Shown: in pieces, positions 1 through 8,439 of the stretch
How positions within the stretch are numbered: position 1 is the stretch's first letter
Layout of the letters: the number at the start of each line of letters is the position of its first letter
From: an uncultured Pelagibacteraceae bacterium
Lineage (GTDB): Bacteria; Pseudomonadota; Alphaproteobacteria; Pelagibacterales; Pelagibacteraceae
Reading direction: 5' to 3'
Assembly (NCBI GenBank): GCA_902591695.1
Contig: CACJBQ010000005.1
Coordinates: forward strand, 1 to 46,622
Length of the DNA: 46,622 nucleotides
Notes under the pieces: generated by a model
What the model was told of the DNA's origin: nothing
What the model saw: only the letters and a program-made list of their open reading frames with translations
Database searches by the model: none
Program-made: the position numbers and the translations under genes

Positions 1-453
1 ATTGAGCTATACCCAGAAATATCTCCAAAAGCAGTAGAAAGATTTAAAAAATTAATTAAAAAAAAAATGTATGATGGTTCGGCCTTTTATAAAGTTGTTG
101 AAAATACTTTAGTGCAAGCTGGTGATATTGAATTTGGCAATATTGAGTATTTAGATTATTCAAAAATTGGAAGTGGAAAATCAGGATTTGGGTTATTAAA
201 ATCAGAACTAAGTAATGATTTTGAATTTACTGAAGGCAGTGTTGGTTTTGCAAGATCAACGGAATTTGATACTGAAGATAGTGAATTTTTTATAACCTTG
301 AAAAAAATACCAATTTATCAAGGAGAATACACTCCAATTGGAAAAGTGAAGTTCGGCCTAGATATTCTAAAAAAAATTAAAACTGGGAATAAAGCTATCT
401 ACGTACTTAGACCTGATTATATAAACACTTTTAGAATGTTAGAGATTAATTAA
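1..453 (+). CDS. Cyclophilin-type peptidyl-prolyl isomerase (5' end outside window)
   Basis: The reading frame is open from the first base, so this is the last 150 codons of a longer gene; the ATG at 67 is internal. The text before it (IELYPEISPKAVERFKKL) matches the start of the cyclophilin fold, which normally follows a short first beta strand. Cyclophilin landmarks follow: YDGSAFYKVV (usual YDGxxFHRVI), VQAGD (usual IQGGD), GFARS, DSEFFITL (usual SQFFI) and the GKVKFGLDILKKI strand. These enzymes catalyse cis-trans isomerisation of proline bonds. The catalytic Arg of FHR is Lys here, and the usual Gln of SQFFI is Glu, so activity may be weak. No signal peptide can be judged because the start is missing. 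The last 8 bases overlap the tail of the convergent gene. Confidence 0.85.
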   Translation: MELYPEISPKAVERFKKLIKKKMYDGSAFYKVVENTLVQAGDIEFGNIEYLDYSKIGSGKSGFGLLKSELSNDFEFTEGSVGFARSTEFDTEDSEFFITLKKIPIYQGEYTPIGKVKFGLDILKKIKTGNKAIYVLRPDYINTFRMLEIN

Positions 454-2668
454 CTAGAGGTTTTCCAGTTGAAAGAGTGTGTTTAATTCTATCCTGGGTT
501 TGTTTGGTTTCTATCAATCTCATAAAAGAATCTAACTCTAATTTATAAAGATCATCTTCTGATAAAGTTTTATCTAAATTTGTATCACCACCACTTAAAA
601 CATTTGCTAGTTCTGTTCCAACATACATTCCATGATCTAGAATAATATTTTCATTATATAATTTCTCTAAAACTTTAATCATTTTCTCTTTCAAAGGTTT
701 TCCAGATAAATTAAATTTACACTCTTCTGGAGGAACAAAATCTTTTTTTTGATGGATAAGTTTTCTTGCCTCCTCGAAAAGACTGTTTCTATTCATGATT
801 TTTTTATCTTCAGGTTTTAAATATTTTAAAGGTTCAGCTTCTACAGGTGAAGTTGCAGTTTTTGCATATCCAATAATATCAAATACTTTCAAAGGAGCAT
901 AATCAGCATCAGATTTTGCTTCATCAGTTTGTGACCATCTCCAAAGCATTTCTTTACATCCACCTCCAGCTGGCACTAATCCAACAATTGTCTCTACAAG
1001 ACCAACTACAATATTTGTATGAGATGCAACAAAATTACTTTGAACTAAAACTTCAAATCCTCCACCCAAAGTGAGGCCAGAAGGTGCGGACACTACCGGA
1101 AACTTAGAGTATTTTAAAGTTTTGCAAGTATCTTGGAAATATTTGATAAATTTTTCTATAGATTTAAAATCACTTTTGTCTGCAAAATTCATCGTATAAC
1201 TTAAATTCACACCTGCAGAAAATTGCATACTTTCATTCATAACAATAAGTGGTTTGTCAGTTGCATTTTTTAATGCATCCATCGAGTCGTAATCTAGTGC
1301 ACAAGCTTTTGTAGTAAATTCAACAATATTAAAATCTTTAAAACGGTGAATTTCAGCTGAATTATTTTTATCTAGTTTTATTGCTGTTGGTTTAACTTTT
1401 CCCAGAGTTTCAATATCAGTATATAATTGTCTTTCTCCATAAAAGTTTTCATCTCTTGATTTTGATAAATTTTCTAAAAATTTATTATTTTCAAAATTAT
1501 CTATTCTTGAAAAAAAATTTTCTACTCCAATTGATTTTAACATTTCAAAAGGACCCATTGCCCAATTGAAACCAAGTCTCATTGCTTCGTCTATGTCGTT
1601 AAACTTATCTGTAATCCCCGGAACTAGAGAAGACGCATATTTTATTATTTTAGAAATTACTTTCCAGGCATATTCTCCATATTTATCTTTTCGATTAATT
1701 AAATTATTTATGTCTACAGTCTCTACTCCTAAATCTATTTTTTTTGAGGTTGTATATTCACCCGTTTCTAAATTTATAGCCTCTAATATTTTCAGGTTTC
1801 CACTTTTATTCATTCTGTAAAAACCACCTTTTCCTTTACGTCCCGTGTAACCAGTATCAATCAATTTTTTTACTAATGGGATTTCTTTTGCAACAATTTG
1901 AAATTCATCATTTTCAGAAAGCTCTTTAATAAAGCTTTTTAAAACATCGGCCATCAAATCAATTCCGATTAGGTCATATAAACCAAAAACTCCTGTTTTA
2001 GGTATACCCATCGGCCTTCCAAAAACTGCATCAGCTTCCTCAATTGATAGTTTCATTCTAAACGCTTCACTCATTGCTACCTGCATTGCATAAACACCAA
2101 TTCTATTACCAAGAAAACCTGGGGTATCGTTGCAAACTATAGCACCCTTACCGAGCTCCACTTCACAAAATTTTTTTAAAGAGTTGATTTTATTTAAATC
2201 GTTATTTTCGTTTTTAACAATTTCTAACAATCCCATGTATCTAACTGGATTAAAAAAGTGAGTGATACAAAAATCTTTTTTTTCTTCGTCATTTAGTTTT
2301 TCTGATAATACTTTAATTGGAATTGATGATGTGTTTGATGAAACTATTGCGCCCTTTTTTCTGTTCTTAAATATCTTCTCATAAATATTATGTTTAATAT
2401 CAATTCTTTCTACTACTGCCTCTACTACCCAATCTGCATCTTTTACTACGTCAAAATTTTCTTCAATATTTCCAACGTTAATATTGTTAATTTTACTTTT
2501 ATCTAATAGCAAAGGAGGTCTAGATTTATGAATTCTTTCTCTAGCCTTTTCACTGATTTCAGTAGTCAAGTCTAGGAGAGTAACTGGAATACTCGCATTG
2601 CATAAATGGGCAGCTATCCCACTTCCCATTGTGCCAGAGCCAATAACTACAACTTTTTTAATTTCCAT
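446..2668 (-). CDS. FadN-type 3-hydroxyacyl-CoA dehydrogenase / enoyl-CoA hydratase fusion
   Basis: This 740-residue protein is predicted to carry two beta-oxidation steps: hydration of an enoyl-CoA and NAD-dependent oxidation of the 3-hydroxyacyl-CoA. The dehydrogenase comes first: Rossmann motif GSGTMGSGIA at residues 10-19, catalytic His137 in THFFNP with Glu149, and the TPGFLGNRIG helix at 182-191. A second dehydrogenase C-domain follows. A crotonase domain lies at the C-terminus, with the oxyanion segment GLTLGGGFEV near 531-540 and the catalytic Glu559 in VGLVETIVGLVP. This domain order is that of Bacillus FadN, not of FadB/FadJ, which have the hydratase first. It is the last gene of a minus-strand run that starts with the ectoine hydrolase pair, 36 bases after a PotC-like permease. 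No thiolase is adjacent. No clear Shine-Dalgarno precedes the ATG. Confidence 0.9.
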   Translation of the reverse strand: MEIKKVVVIGSGTMGSGIAAHLCNASIPVTLLDLTTEISEKARERIHKSRPPLLLDKSKINNINVGNIEENFDVVKDADWVVEAVVERIDIKHNIYEKIFKNRKKGAIVSSNTSSIPIKVLSEKLNDEEKKDFCITHFFNPVRYMGLLEIVKNENNDLNKINSLKKFCEVELGKGAIVCNDTPGFLGNRIGVYAMQVAMSEAFRMKLSIEEADAVFGRPMGIPKTGVFGLYDLIGIDLMADVLKSFIKELSENDEFQIVAKEIPLVKKLIDTGYTGRKGKGGFYRMNKSGNLKILEAINLETGEYTTSKKIDLGVETVDINNLINRKDKYGEYAWKVISKIIKYASSLVPGITDKFNDIDEAMRLGFNWAMGPFEMLKSIGVENFFSRIDNFENNKFLENLSKSRDENFYGERQLYTDIETLGKVKPTAIKLDKNNSAEIHRFKDFNIVEFTTKACALDYDSMDALKNATDKPLIVMNESMQFSAGVNLSYTMNFADKSDFKSIEKFIKYFQDTCKTLKYSKFPVVSAPSGLTLGGGFEVLVQSNFVASHTNIVVGLVETIVGLVPAGGGCKEMLWRWSQTDEAKSDADYAPLKVFDIIGYAKTATSPVEAEPLKYLKPEDKKIMNRNSLFEEARKLIHQKKDFVPPEECKFNLSGKPLKEKMIKVLEKLYNENIILDHGMYVGTELANVLSGGDTNLDKTLSEDDLYKLELDSFMRLIETKQTQDRIKHTLSTGKPLVN

Positions 2669-2704
2669 AATAACTTCTATATATGATTAAATTATTTGGG
2701 TAAA

Positions 2705-3559
2705 TTATCTATTTATTCCTCTTAATCTCTCAGATCTTCTTCTTAACAATTCAGCACTAATTAAGATTAACGTAGATAGAATAATTAAACATGTAGCTAC
2801 AGCAAGAATTGTTGGGCTTAATTGCTCCCTTAATCCAGTCCACATCTGTATAGGAATAGTTGTATTTTCTAGACCTGCCAAAAACAACACAACAACAACT
2901 TCATCAAAGGAAGTTACAAACGCAAATAATCCTCCTGAGATCACACCTGGTAAAATTAGAGGAAGAGTAATTTTCATAAATGTATTGACTGGATTACTTC
3001 CTAAACTTGCTGCCGCTCTTGTAACACTGTGATCAAATCCAGAAAGTGTTGCTGTTACAGTGATCACAACAAATGGAGTACCTAAAATTATATGTGCTAA
3101 AACTATTCCTGTGTGAGTTGCTGCCAATCCAACCTTAGCCATAAAAAAGAAAATTGCGACCCCAGAAATAATTAAAGGAACAATCATCGGTGAAATTAAA
3201 GTAGCCATTATAATTCCTTTGTATGGCATATGCCTACTACTTAATCCTAATGCAGCTAAAGTGCCTAAAATTATTGAACCAATCGTGGCGAATATTGCAA
3301 TAATAAAACTATTTTTTGCTGCTAATCCCCAAGGATTTTTAGTTCCATAAATCATATCTTTATACCATCTTAAAGAAAATGCATCTGGATCAAGATTTTT
3401 CATTCCCTCTGAAAAAACTAAAAACTCTTCTGCATTAAATGATAGTGGGAAAATTACAAATAAAGGTGCTATCAAAAAGAAAAATACAAAAGTACAAATA
3501 GCAATATAAATATAATGCCAAATTCTATATCTAGTTTCTGTATAACTCGGTAATGCCAT
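2705..3559 (-). CDS. PotC-like ABC transporter permease
   Basis: Inner-membrane permease of 284 residues with a long N-terminal hydrophobic segment (about residues 17-38) and five further membrane spans, the usual layout for PotC. The EAA loop that contacts the ATPase is visible as RAAASLGSNPVNTFMKITLPLILPG (split here: RAAASLGSNP, then ITLPLILPG) around residues 185-208. It follows the PotB-like gene by two bases, so the two permeases are presumably co-translated as a heterodimer. The family imports polyamines, but related systems in alphaproteobacteria take up other cationic or zwitterionic solutes. The nearby ectoine hydrolase genes make a compatible solute possible. The substrate cannot be read from the sequence. 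Confidence 0.88.
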   Translation of the reverse strand: MALPSYTETRYRIWHYIYIAICTFVFFFLIAPLFVIFPLSFNAEEFLVFSEGMKNLDPDAFSLRWYKDMIYGTKNPWGLAAKNSFIIAIFATIGSIILGTLAALGLSSRHMPYKGIIMATLISPMIVPLIISGVAIFFFMAKVGLAATHTGIVLAHIILGTPFVVITVTATLSGFDHSVTRAAASLGSNPVNTFMKITLPLILPGVISGGLFAFVTSFDEVVVVLFLAGLENTTIPIQMWTGLREQLSPTILAVATCLIILSTLILISAELLRRRSERLRGINR

Positions 3560-3561
3560 AA

Positions 3562-4824
3562 TTATCCTAATTTAATATTGTCAACTCCAACTAGTTTGTT
3601 GTAAATCCAATAAATAACTAAAACTCCGCTAAGCAGCATTAAGCCCATTGCAGATGCAAAGCTCCAATCTAAAGTTTGTTTCATATGGAATGCAATTTGA
3701 TTACTTATTAAAGTTCCTGATGCACCACCAACTAATGCTGGTGTAATGTAATAACCAATTGCTAAAATAAATACTAATAAACATCCTGCCCCAATTCCAG
3801 GGATGGTTAATGGAAAATAAACTTTCCAAAAAGCAACAAAAGGTGTGCCTCCCAATGATTTTCCAGCTCTCATTAAGCTAGGAGAAATGGTTTTCATTAC
3901 ACTGTAAAGTGGAAGAACCATAAAAGGTAATAATATTTGCGTCATCGCAACATAAGTACCTACTTTATTATACATCATTTCAGGCCTATTATCGTCTGAA
4001 ACAAGCCCTATCATAACAAAGAAATCGTTTACTACACCTTGTTGTTGAAGCAAAATCATCCAACTAGCAGTTCTCACTAGTAATGATGTCCAAAAAGGTA
4101 ACAGCACACAGATCATTAGTAAATTTGAATATTTCATAGGCAGAGTTGCGAGCAAATGCGCTATTGGATAGCCCATTAAAAAACAAAATAGTGTAACAAA
4201 AAAAGCTATTTCAAGGGTTCTTAGCCATAGAATTCTATGTATTCTTCTATCTTCATCAACTTGAGTAATACTTCCATCAGCCGCATAATACATATCAATA
4301 CCTTTTAAATATTTTGACATTGTATAAGGTGGAGCAGTTCGTTTAATTGCTTGCCAATACTCAACATTTCTCCAACGCTTGTGAACCCTCATTACTTGTT
4401 CTTTAATACTTATGGTTTCATCAATCTTCTTTCTCTTAACTTGTCTAAAAAGTTTTTTTGTAATGGAATTAAAACCATTTTTTTCTTTATTTAATCTTTG
4501 ACCAAGTTTTCCGTGCTCTTGTTTTTCAACAAGAACTTTAAAATCATAGTAAAAAGCTGCAAAAACTTCTTCCGAAGGTAATTCCTGACCATCCCATTTT
4601 TCCATTTCTTTAAATGTTTTAGGGAGCATATTTGTGATCATTTTATCATCTATACTTCTGCTAAACATCTCGCCTATAGGAAAGACATATGTGATGATTA
4701 AAAATAAAAGTAATGGTGCTACAAGAAGAAAGGCTTTAATTTTATTTTTCTTCTCAGCTTTTTTTAAACTGACTTCTAAGGGAATTCCGTCAGTTGTTAA
4801 TATTTGTTTTGTTTCAGAGCTCAT
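3562..4824 (-). CDS. PotB-like ABC transporter permease with large periplasmic insert
   Basis: Permease of 420 residues, well above the roughly 280-300 of classical PotB. TM1 is at about residues 29-51 (AFLLVAPLLLFLIITYVFPI). The next membrane span starts only near residue 201. Between them lies a charged, soluble stretch of about 145 residues that should face the periplasm. The C-terminal half is canonical, with the EAA loop AGKSLGGTPFVAFWKVYFP near residues 320-338. It lies between the binding-protein gene and the PotC-like gene. Its ATG is only 7 bases past an intrinsic terminator hairpin, and no Shine-Dalgarno is visible. The extra region could dock the binding protein or be structural; its role is unknown. 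Confidence 0.87.
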   Translation of the reverse strand: MSSETKQILTTDGIPLEVSLKKAEKKNKIKAFLLVAPLLLFLIITYVFPIGEMFSRSIDDKMITNMLPKTFKEMEKWDGQELPSEEVFAAFYYDFKVLVEKQEHGKLGQRLNKEKNGFNSITKKLFRQVKRKKIDETISIKEQVMRVHKRWRNVEYWQAIKRTAPPYTMSKYLKGIDMYYAADGSITQVDEDRRIHRILWLRTLEIAFFVTLFCFLMGYPIAHLLATLPMKYSNLLMICVLLPFWTSLLVRTASWMILLQQQGVVNDFFVMIGLVSDDNRPEMMYNKVGTYVAMTQILLPFMVLPLYSVMKTISPSLMRAGKSLGGTPFVAFWKVYFPLTIPGIGAGCLLVFILAIGYYITPALVGGASGTLISNQIAFHMKQTLDWSFASAMGLMLLSGVLVIYWIYNKLVGVDNIKLG

Positions 4825-4831
4825 AAAAAAA

Positions 4832-4857
4832 TAGGGCGGTTAGTTATAACCGCCCTA
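4832..4857 (-). terminator. Intrinsic terminator/attenuator between binding protein and permease
   Basis: Perfect 11-bp stem (4832-4842 with 4847-4857, TAGGGCGGTTA) and a 4-base loop. On the minus strand it is followed at once by a run of seven T. It lies 34 bases after the binding-protein stop and directly before the PotB-like ATG. A second, weaker 8-bp hairpin (4871-4878 with 4886-4893) overlaps the binding-protein stop codon. The likely role is to keep binding-protein mRNA above permease mRNA by partial termination and 3'-end protection. Confidence 0.85.
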
Positions 4858-4891
4858 AATATATTATATAAATTCAGTGATTAAAACTGAA

Positions 4892-6010
4892 TTATAGGCC
4901 TGCTTTCATTGCTTCCCATTTTTCACCGATCTCTGTTCCGTTATCTGCCCAGTAGAAAGGATCAACTAAGAAATAGTTCTTAGTGTTTGCAGGAGCTGTT
5001 GGCATTTGTGGCATCATCTCTGTTTTACCATCTTTATACCATGGCTCATTAGCTTTGATTATATCTAAAGATGATAATCTGTATGGAGCATAAGCAATGT
5101 ACTTCGCACTACCTGCTAACATTTCAGTGTTAGTCATCATAGCTAAAGCTTTTTTAGCATTTGCTTCATCTGGACCACCTTTAACAAGTGCGAAATATTC
5201 ATAGTCAAGACCTTGACCATCCCATACTTGTTTAATTGGAGCTCCTTCACCTATTTCAGCATTGAAGAATCTTCCGTTCCAACCAGTTGCCATTACAACT
5301 TCACCTGAAACTAATAGTTCAGGCGGTTGAGCACCAGCAGACCAGAATACACATCCACCATTAGGATCTGTACATAGATCTTTAATCTTATTCATTGCTC
5401 TATCTAAACCACCTTCAGCTTCAAGTTTTCTGTAGATTAAGGCTCCGCCTTTACCCATTTTTACACCGTCAGCAGCTAATGCAATTTCTAAATTAGTTAA
5501 AGCACTTTTATAGATCGCTCTTTTTCCAGGGAATTTTTTAGTGTTAAAGAAATCCTTAATTGTTTTAGGCTCTTTACCACCAAATGCTCTCGTATCAAAA
5601 GCATAGTTCCATGAATATAAAATGTTTCCTACTGCACATTCACTTGGCATTGGAGCAAAGAAGTCTTTACTTGCAGGAGTTCCATCTGGAGCTGCTGGAA
5701 AGTCTTTGTCAAAATCAAATTTAACAAATAAACCTTCATCACATCCATTGATAGTATCAAATGCAAATACGTCTATAATATCCCAAGTTATAGCACCAGC
5801 TTCTTTTTGTGCTTTGATTTCTGATAAACCACCAGAATAGTCAACCCAATTGATTTCTATTCCAAGTTTTTTAGCAGTGGGATCACCATACCCAAGCTTT
5901 TGTGACTCTGTATAAGCTCCACCCCAAGATGCAACAGTAACTGCAAATGCTGATGAAGTTATCGAAAGTACAAAAGAAAGAGCAAGTAATAATTTACTTA
6001 GTTTTTTCAT
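4892..6010 (-). CDS. PotD-like periplasmic solute-binding protein
   Basis: Secreted binding protein of 372 residues. The Sec signal peptide is at residues 1-23 (Lys-rich start, LLLALSFVLS core, cleavage after SSAFA). The mature part has the spermidine/putrescine-type fold: a VASWGGAYTES start, a WDIIDVFAFD segment, and the C-terminal NYFLVDPFYW region. It would capture the solute for the PotB/PotC-like permeases and the ATPase encoded on either side. The start is fixed by a strong Shine-Dalgarno (GGAGGA, 4 bases before the ATG). The 128-base gap upstream and the terminator downstream suggest this gene is transcribed partly on its own at a high level. Ligand unknown; polyamine-like or compatible solutes are the reasonable candidates. 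Confidence 0.9.
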   Translation of the reverse strand: MKKLSKLLLALSFVLSITSSAFAVTVASWGGAYTESQKLGYGDPTAKKLGIEINWVDYSGGLSEIKAQKEAGAITWDIIDVFAFDTINGCDEGLFVKFDFDKDFPAAPDGTPASKDFFAPMPSECAVGNILYSWNYAFDTRAFGGKEPKTIKDFFNTKKFPGKRAIYKSALTNLEIALAADGVKMGKGGALIYRKLEAEGGLDRAMNKIKDLCTDPNGGCVFWSAGAQPPELLVSGEVVMATGWNGRFFNAEIGEGAPIKQVWDGQGLDYEYFALVKGGPDEANAKKALAMMTNTEMLAGSAKYIAYAPYRLSSLDIIKANEPWYKDGKTEMMPQMPTAPANTKNYFLVDPFYWADNGTEIGEKWEAMKAGL

Positions 6011-6050
6011 TATTCCTCCGTTTAAACGTTGATATAAATTAATTTATATA

Positions 6051-6085
6051 AGTAAAAGTACAACAAATAGCTAATGTGAAGTCAA
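6051..6085 (-). promoter_or_regulatory. Candidate promoter for the PotD-like gene
   Basis: In the 128-base gap upstream of the binding-protein gene, the minus strand reads TTGACT (6085-6080), a good sigma70-type -35 element. A possible -10 (TACTTT or the overlapping TGTACT) lies 17-19 bases further on. The -10 is poor, so the exact position is uncertain. The gap otherwise holds only AT-rich sequence with a small palindrome around ATAAATTAATTTAT. Confidence 0.4.
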
Positions 6086-6138
6086 CAGCTGATTTTGTCT
6101 ATAAGTATATATAGTAGATATACGTATTTTAATTGTAA

Positions 6139-7224
6139 TTATTTTGGGTCTAACGCTCTTGCATCAATGCTATTCCAGCCAATATTGATATCTTGATTAA
6201 CTTTGAGCTCTAAATTGGATGTGCTGTTAGGCACTTTAAGAATGAACTCTGAACTCCCCAAAAGATTGAGTCTAACTCTAGTATGATCACCATGATAGAT
6301 TACCTCCTCAATTTTTCCACTGAACATATTATCCATTTTATCAGTTGGATTTATTAAAGCTCTCTCAGGTCTCAATGATACAGTTGTTTTCTCACCTTTA
6401 GACTTAACAGAAATTGGATTGGCTAGTATTTCTGAATTTGCTAATTTAACTTTGCATTTATCTTTAGCAATATCAACCACTTCTCCATTAAAAGTATTGT
6501 TCTCACCTATAAACTCAGCAACAAAAGAATTTACTGGCTTCTCATAAAGTTCAGCTGGATTTGAAAGTTGTTGAACCTTTCCATCATTAAATACTGCAAT
6601 CCTGTTTGACATAGTTAATGCCTCACTTTGATCATGAGTTACGTATACAACTGTCACACCAATACTTTCATGAATATGTTTTATTTCATATTGCATGCTT
6701 TCTCTTAAATTTTTATCTAATGCTCCTAGAGGTTCATCCATTAATACGACTGCTGGATCAAATACTAGGGCTCTTGCAACTGCTACCCTTTGTTGCTGAC
6801 CACCAGAAAGTTGAGCAGGCATTCTAGTTTCAAAACCACTTAATGAAACCATCGATAATGCTTTATCAACTTTTTTATCTATTTCATCTTTTTCAACTTT
6901 TCTTACTCTTAATGGAAAAGCTAAATTTTCATAAACTGTCATATGTGGAAACAATGCATAGTTTTGGAAAACCATTCCGATCCCTCTTTTATGAGGAGGA
7001 ATATTCGAAATTATATTTCCATCTAATAATATTTCACCGTGAGTTGGCGTTTCAAAACCAGCCAACATCATTAAACAAGTTGTCTTACCTGAACCAGATG
7101 GACCAAGCATTGTTATGAACTCACCTTCTGCAATATCTAATTGTAGATCTTTGACGACAAGAACCTTACCGTCATAACTTTTATCTACTTTATCGAATTT
7201 AACAAACTCTGGATTTTTAGACAT
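6139..7224 (-). CDS. PotA-like ABC transporter ATP-binding protein
   Basis: Cytoplasmic ATPase of 361 residues that would power the adjacent Pot-like importer. The nucleotide-binding domain is complete: Walker A GPSGSGKTT near residue 42, Q-loop FQNYALFPH, signature LSGGQQQR near 140, Walker B VVLMDEPLGALD near 160 and switch HDQSEA. The C-terminal 120 residues form the TOBE-type regulatory domain found in PotA/MalK-like ATPases. It follows the ectoine hydrolase gene by 45 bases on the same strand and precedes the binding-protein gene by 128 bases. This order (ATPase, binding protein, two permeases) gives a complete importer. Confidence 0.92.
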   Translation of the reverse strand: MSKNPEFVKFDKVDKSYDGKVLVVKDLQLDIAEGEFITMLGPSGSGKTTCLMMLAGFETPTHGEILLDGNIISNIPPHKRGIGMVFQNYALFPHMTVYENLAFPLRVRKVEKDEIDKKVDKALSMVSLSGFETRMPAQLSGGQQQRVAVARALVFDPAVVLMDEPLGALDKNLRESMQYEIKHIHESIGVTVVYVTHDQSEALTMSNRIAVFNDGKVQQLSNPAELYEKPVNSFVAEFIGENNTFNGEVVDIAKDKCKVKLANSEILANPISVKSKGEKTTVSLRPERALINPTDKMDNMFSGKIEEVIYHGDHTRVRLNLLGSSEFILKVPNSTSNLELKVNQDINIGWNSIDARALDPK

Positions 7225-7269
7225 AAAAGTGAATATAAAACATTTGTGTAAATAGATTTCAATAGCTAA

Positions 7270-8439
7270 TTAACTCTTAATATGAAGCTCTTTTGGAAAA
7301 TTACAGAACAATTCTGATCCATTCTCTGTAACTCTTATAGCCTCAGATGCTTCAACACCCCAATCACCGAACTGCATCACTGCTATCATATGAAAGCAAA
7401 CATTAGGTTCTAAAACTGTCATATCTCCCTTATAAATATTAAGAGTATGTTCCCCCCAATCTGGAGGATAACCAATTCCTATTGAATAACCTGTTCGAGA
7501 TTTTTTTTCTATTCCGTATTTATCTAATATTTTCCAAAAAGCTTGCGCAACATCATCCGCTGTATTCCCAGGTTTAATTTGACTTATGCCAGCATTTAAA
7601 GCTTCAATTGTTTTGTTCATTGTATCAATCTTTAATTGATTGGGTTTTCCAAGTAGAACTGTTCTCGCCATTGGAGCATGATATCTCTTATAAACCCCAG
7701 ATAATTCAATAATTGTAGCCTCACCCTCTACAAATTTATCTTGTGTTGCTGTTAAATGTGAAGCTGAAGTACCTTTCCCTGTTGGAAGTAATGTTGCAAT
7801 ACTAGAATATTCTCCTCCAAATTCTTCTGTCCCATAAAATAAAGTTTTTTGAATCTCACCAACTGCATCGCACTGTCTTACTCCTGGTTTAATAACCTCC
7901 ATTGCAGTTTTCATTCCTTTTTCAGAAATTTTTGCAGCAGATTTCATGAAACCTATTTCAGCATCTGATTTTACTAACCTTGCCCAATTAACTAAACGAT
8001 CGCTATCTTTGATTTTTGCGTTAGGTAATCCTTGCTTTATTTTTTCATAACAAAACGCAGTGAAATAATGTGCATCCATTTCTAATCCAATGCATAACTT
8101 ATCCCATTTTCTTTCTTTTATAATCTCTACCAAATTATCATAAGGATGTTTTGGCCAAGTATGAATATAATTTTCGTCATAAACTAAAATATTCTCATCC
8201 TTTAAATAAGTTTTAATATATGCGCCGCCTGCATCTTGAGCCCTAACAAAACATAGAGGCTCGTCTGCATCTATATAAACAATTGCACATTGAGCATAAT
8301 AAAAAGACCAAGCATCATAACCTGTTAGGTAATTCATGTTGTTAGTGTCATGTGAGATTAAAAGATCGATGCCTTTTTCTTGCATCATTTTTTTAACTTT
8401 TGTTAATCTTTGCTTATATTCTTCTTTTGTGAACAACAT
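7270..8439 (-). CDS. doeA: Ectoine hydrolase (DoeA/EutD type, M24 fold)
   Basis: Cytoplasmic enzyme of 389 residues predicted to open the ectoine ring to N-acetyl-diaminobutyrate. The N-terminal creatinase-like domain carries NYLTGYDAWSFY (residues 36-47), typical of this family. The C-terminal pita-bread domain has ELSGVYKRYHAPMARTV (245-261), GYPPDWGEH (323-331) and DWGVEASEA (359-367). The metal-binding Asp residues of true M24 peptidases are absent (Glu245, and Ala in YHAPMA). This fits EutD, which works without metal and uses a Glu nucleophile; it argues against a prolidase. It overlaps the upstream EutA-like stop by one base (TAATG). The deacetylase (DoeB/EutE) and transaminase of the pathway are not in the window. 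Confidence 0.82.
   Translation of the reverse strand: MLFTKEEYKQRLTKVKKMMQEKGIDLLISHDTNNMNYLTGYDAWSFYYAQCAIVYIDADEPLCFVRAQDAGGAYIKTYLKDENILVYDENYIHTWPKHPYDNLVEIIKERKWDKLCIGLEMDAHYFTAFCYEKIKQGLPNAKIKDSDRLVNWARLVKSDAEIGFMKSAAKISEKGMKTAMEVIKPGVRQCDAVGEIQKTLFYGTEEFGGEYSSIATLLPTGKGTSASHLTATQDKFVEGEATIIELSGVYKRYHAPMARTVLLGKPNQLKIDTMNKTIEALNAGISQIKPGNTADDVAQAFWKILDKYGIEKKSRTGYSIGIGYPPDWGEHTLNIYKGDMTVLEPNVCFHMIAVMQFGDWGVEASEAIRVTENGSELFCNFPKELHIKS

Noticed and set aside
7270-8439. Xaa-Pro dipeptidase/aminopeptidase
   Set aside because: The five metal ligands of M24 peptidases are not present, and YHAPMART and GYPPDWGEH point to the ectoine hydrolase group.
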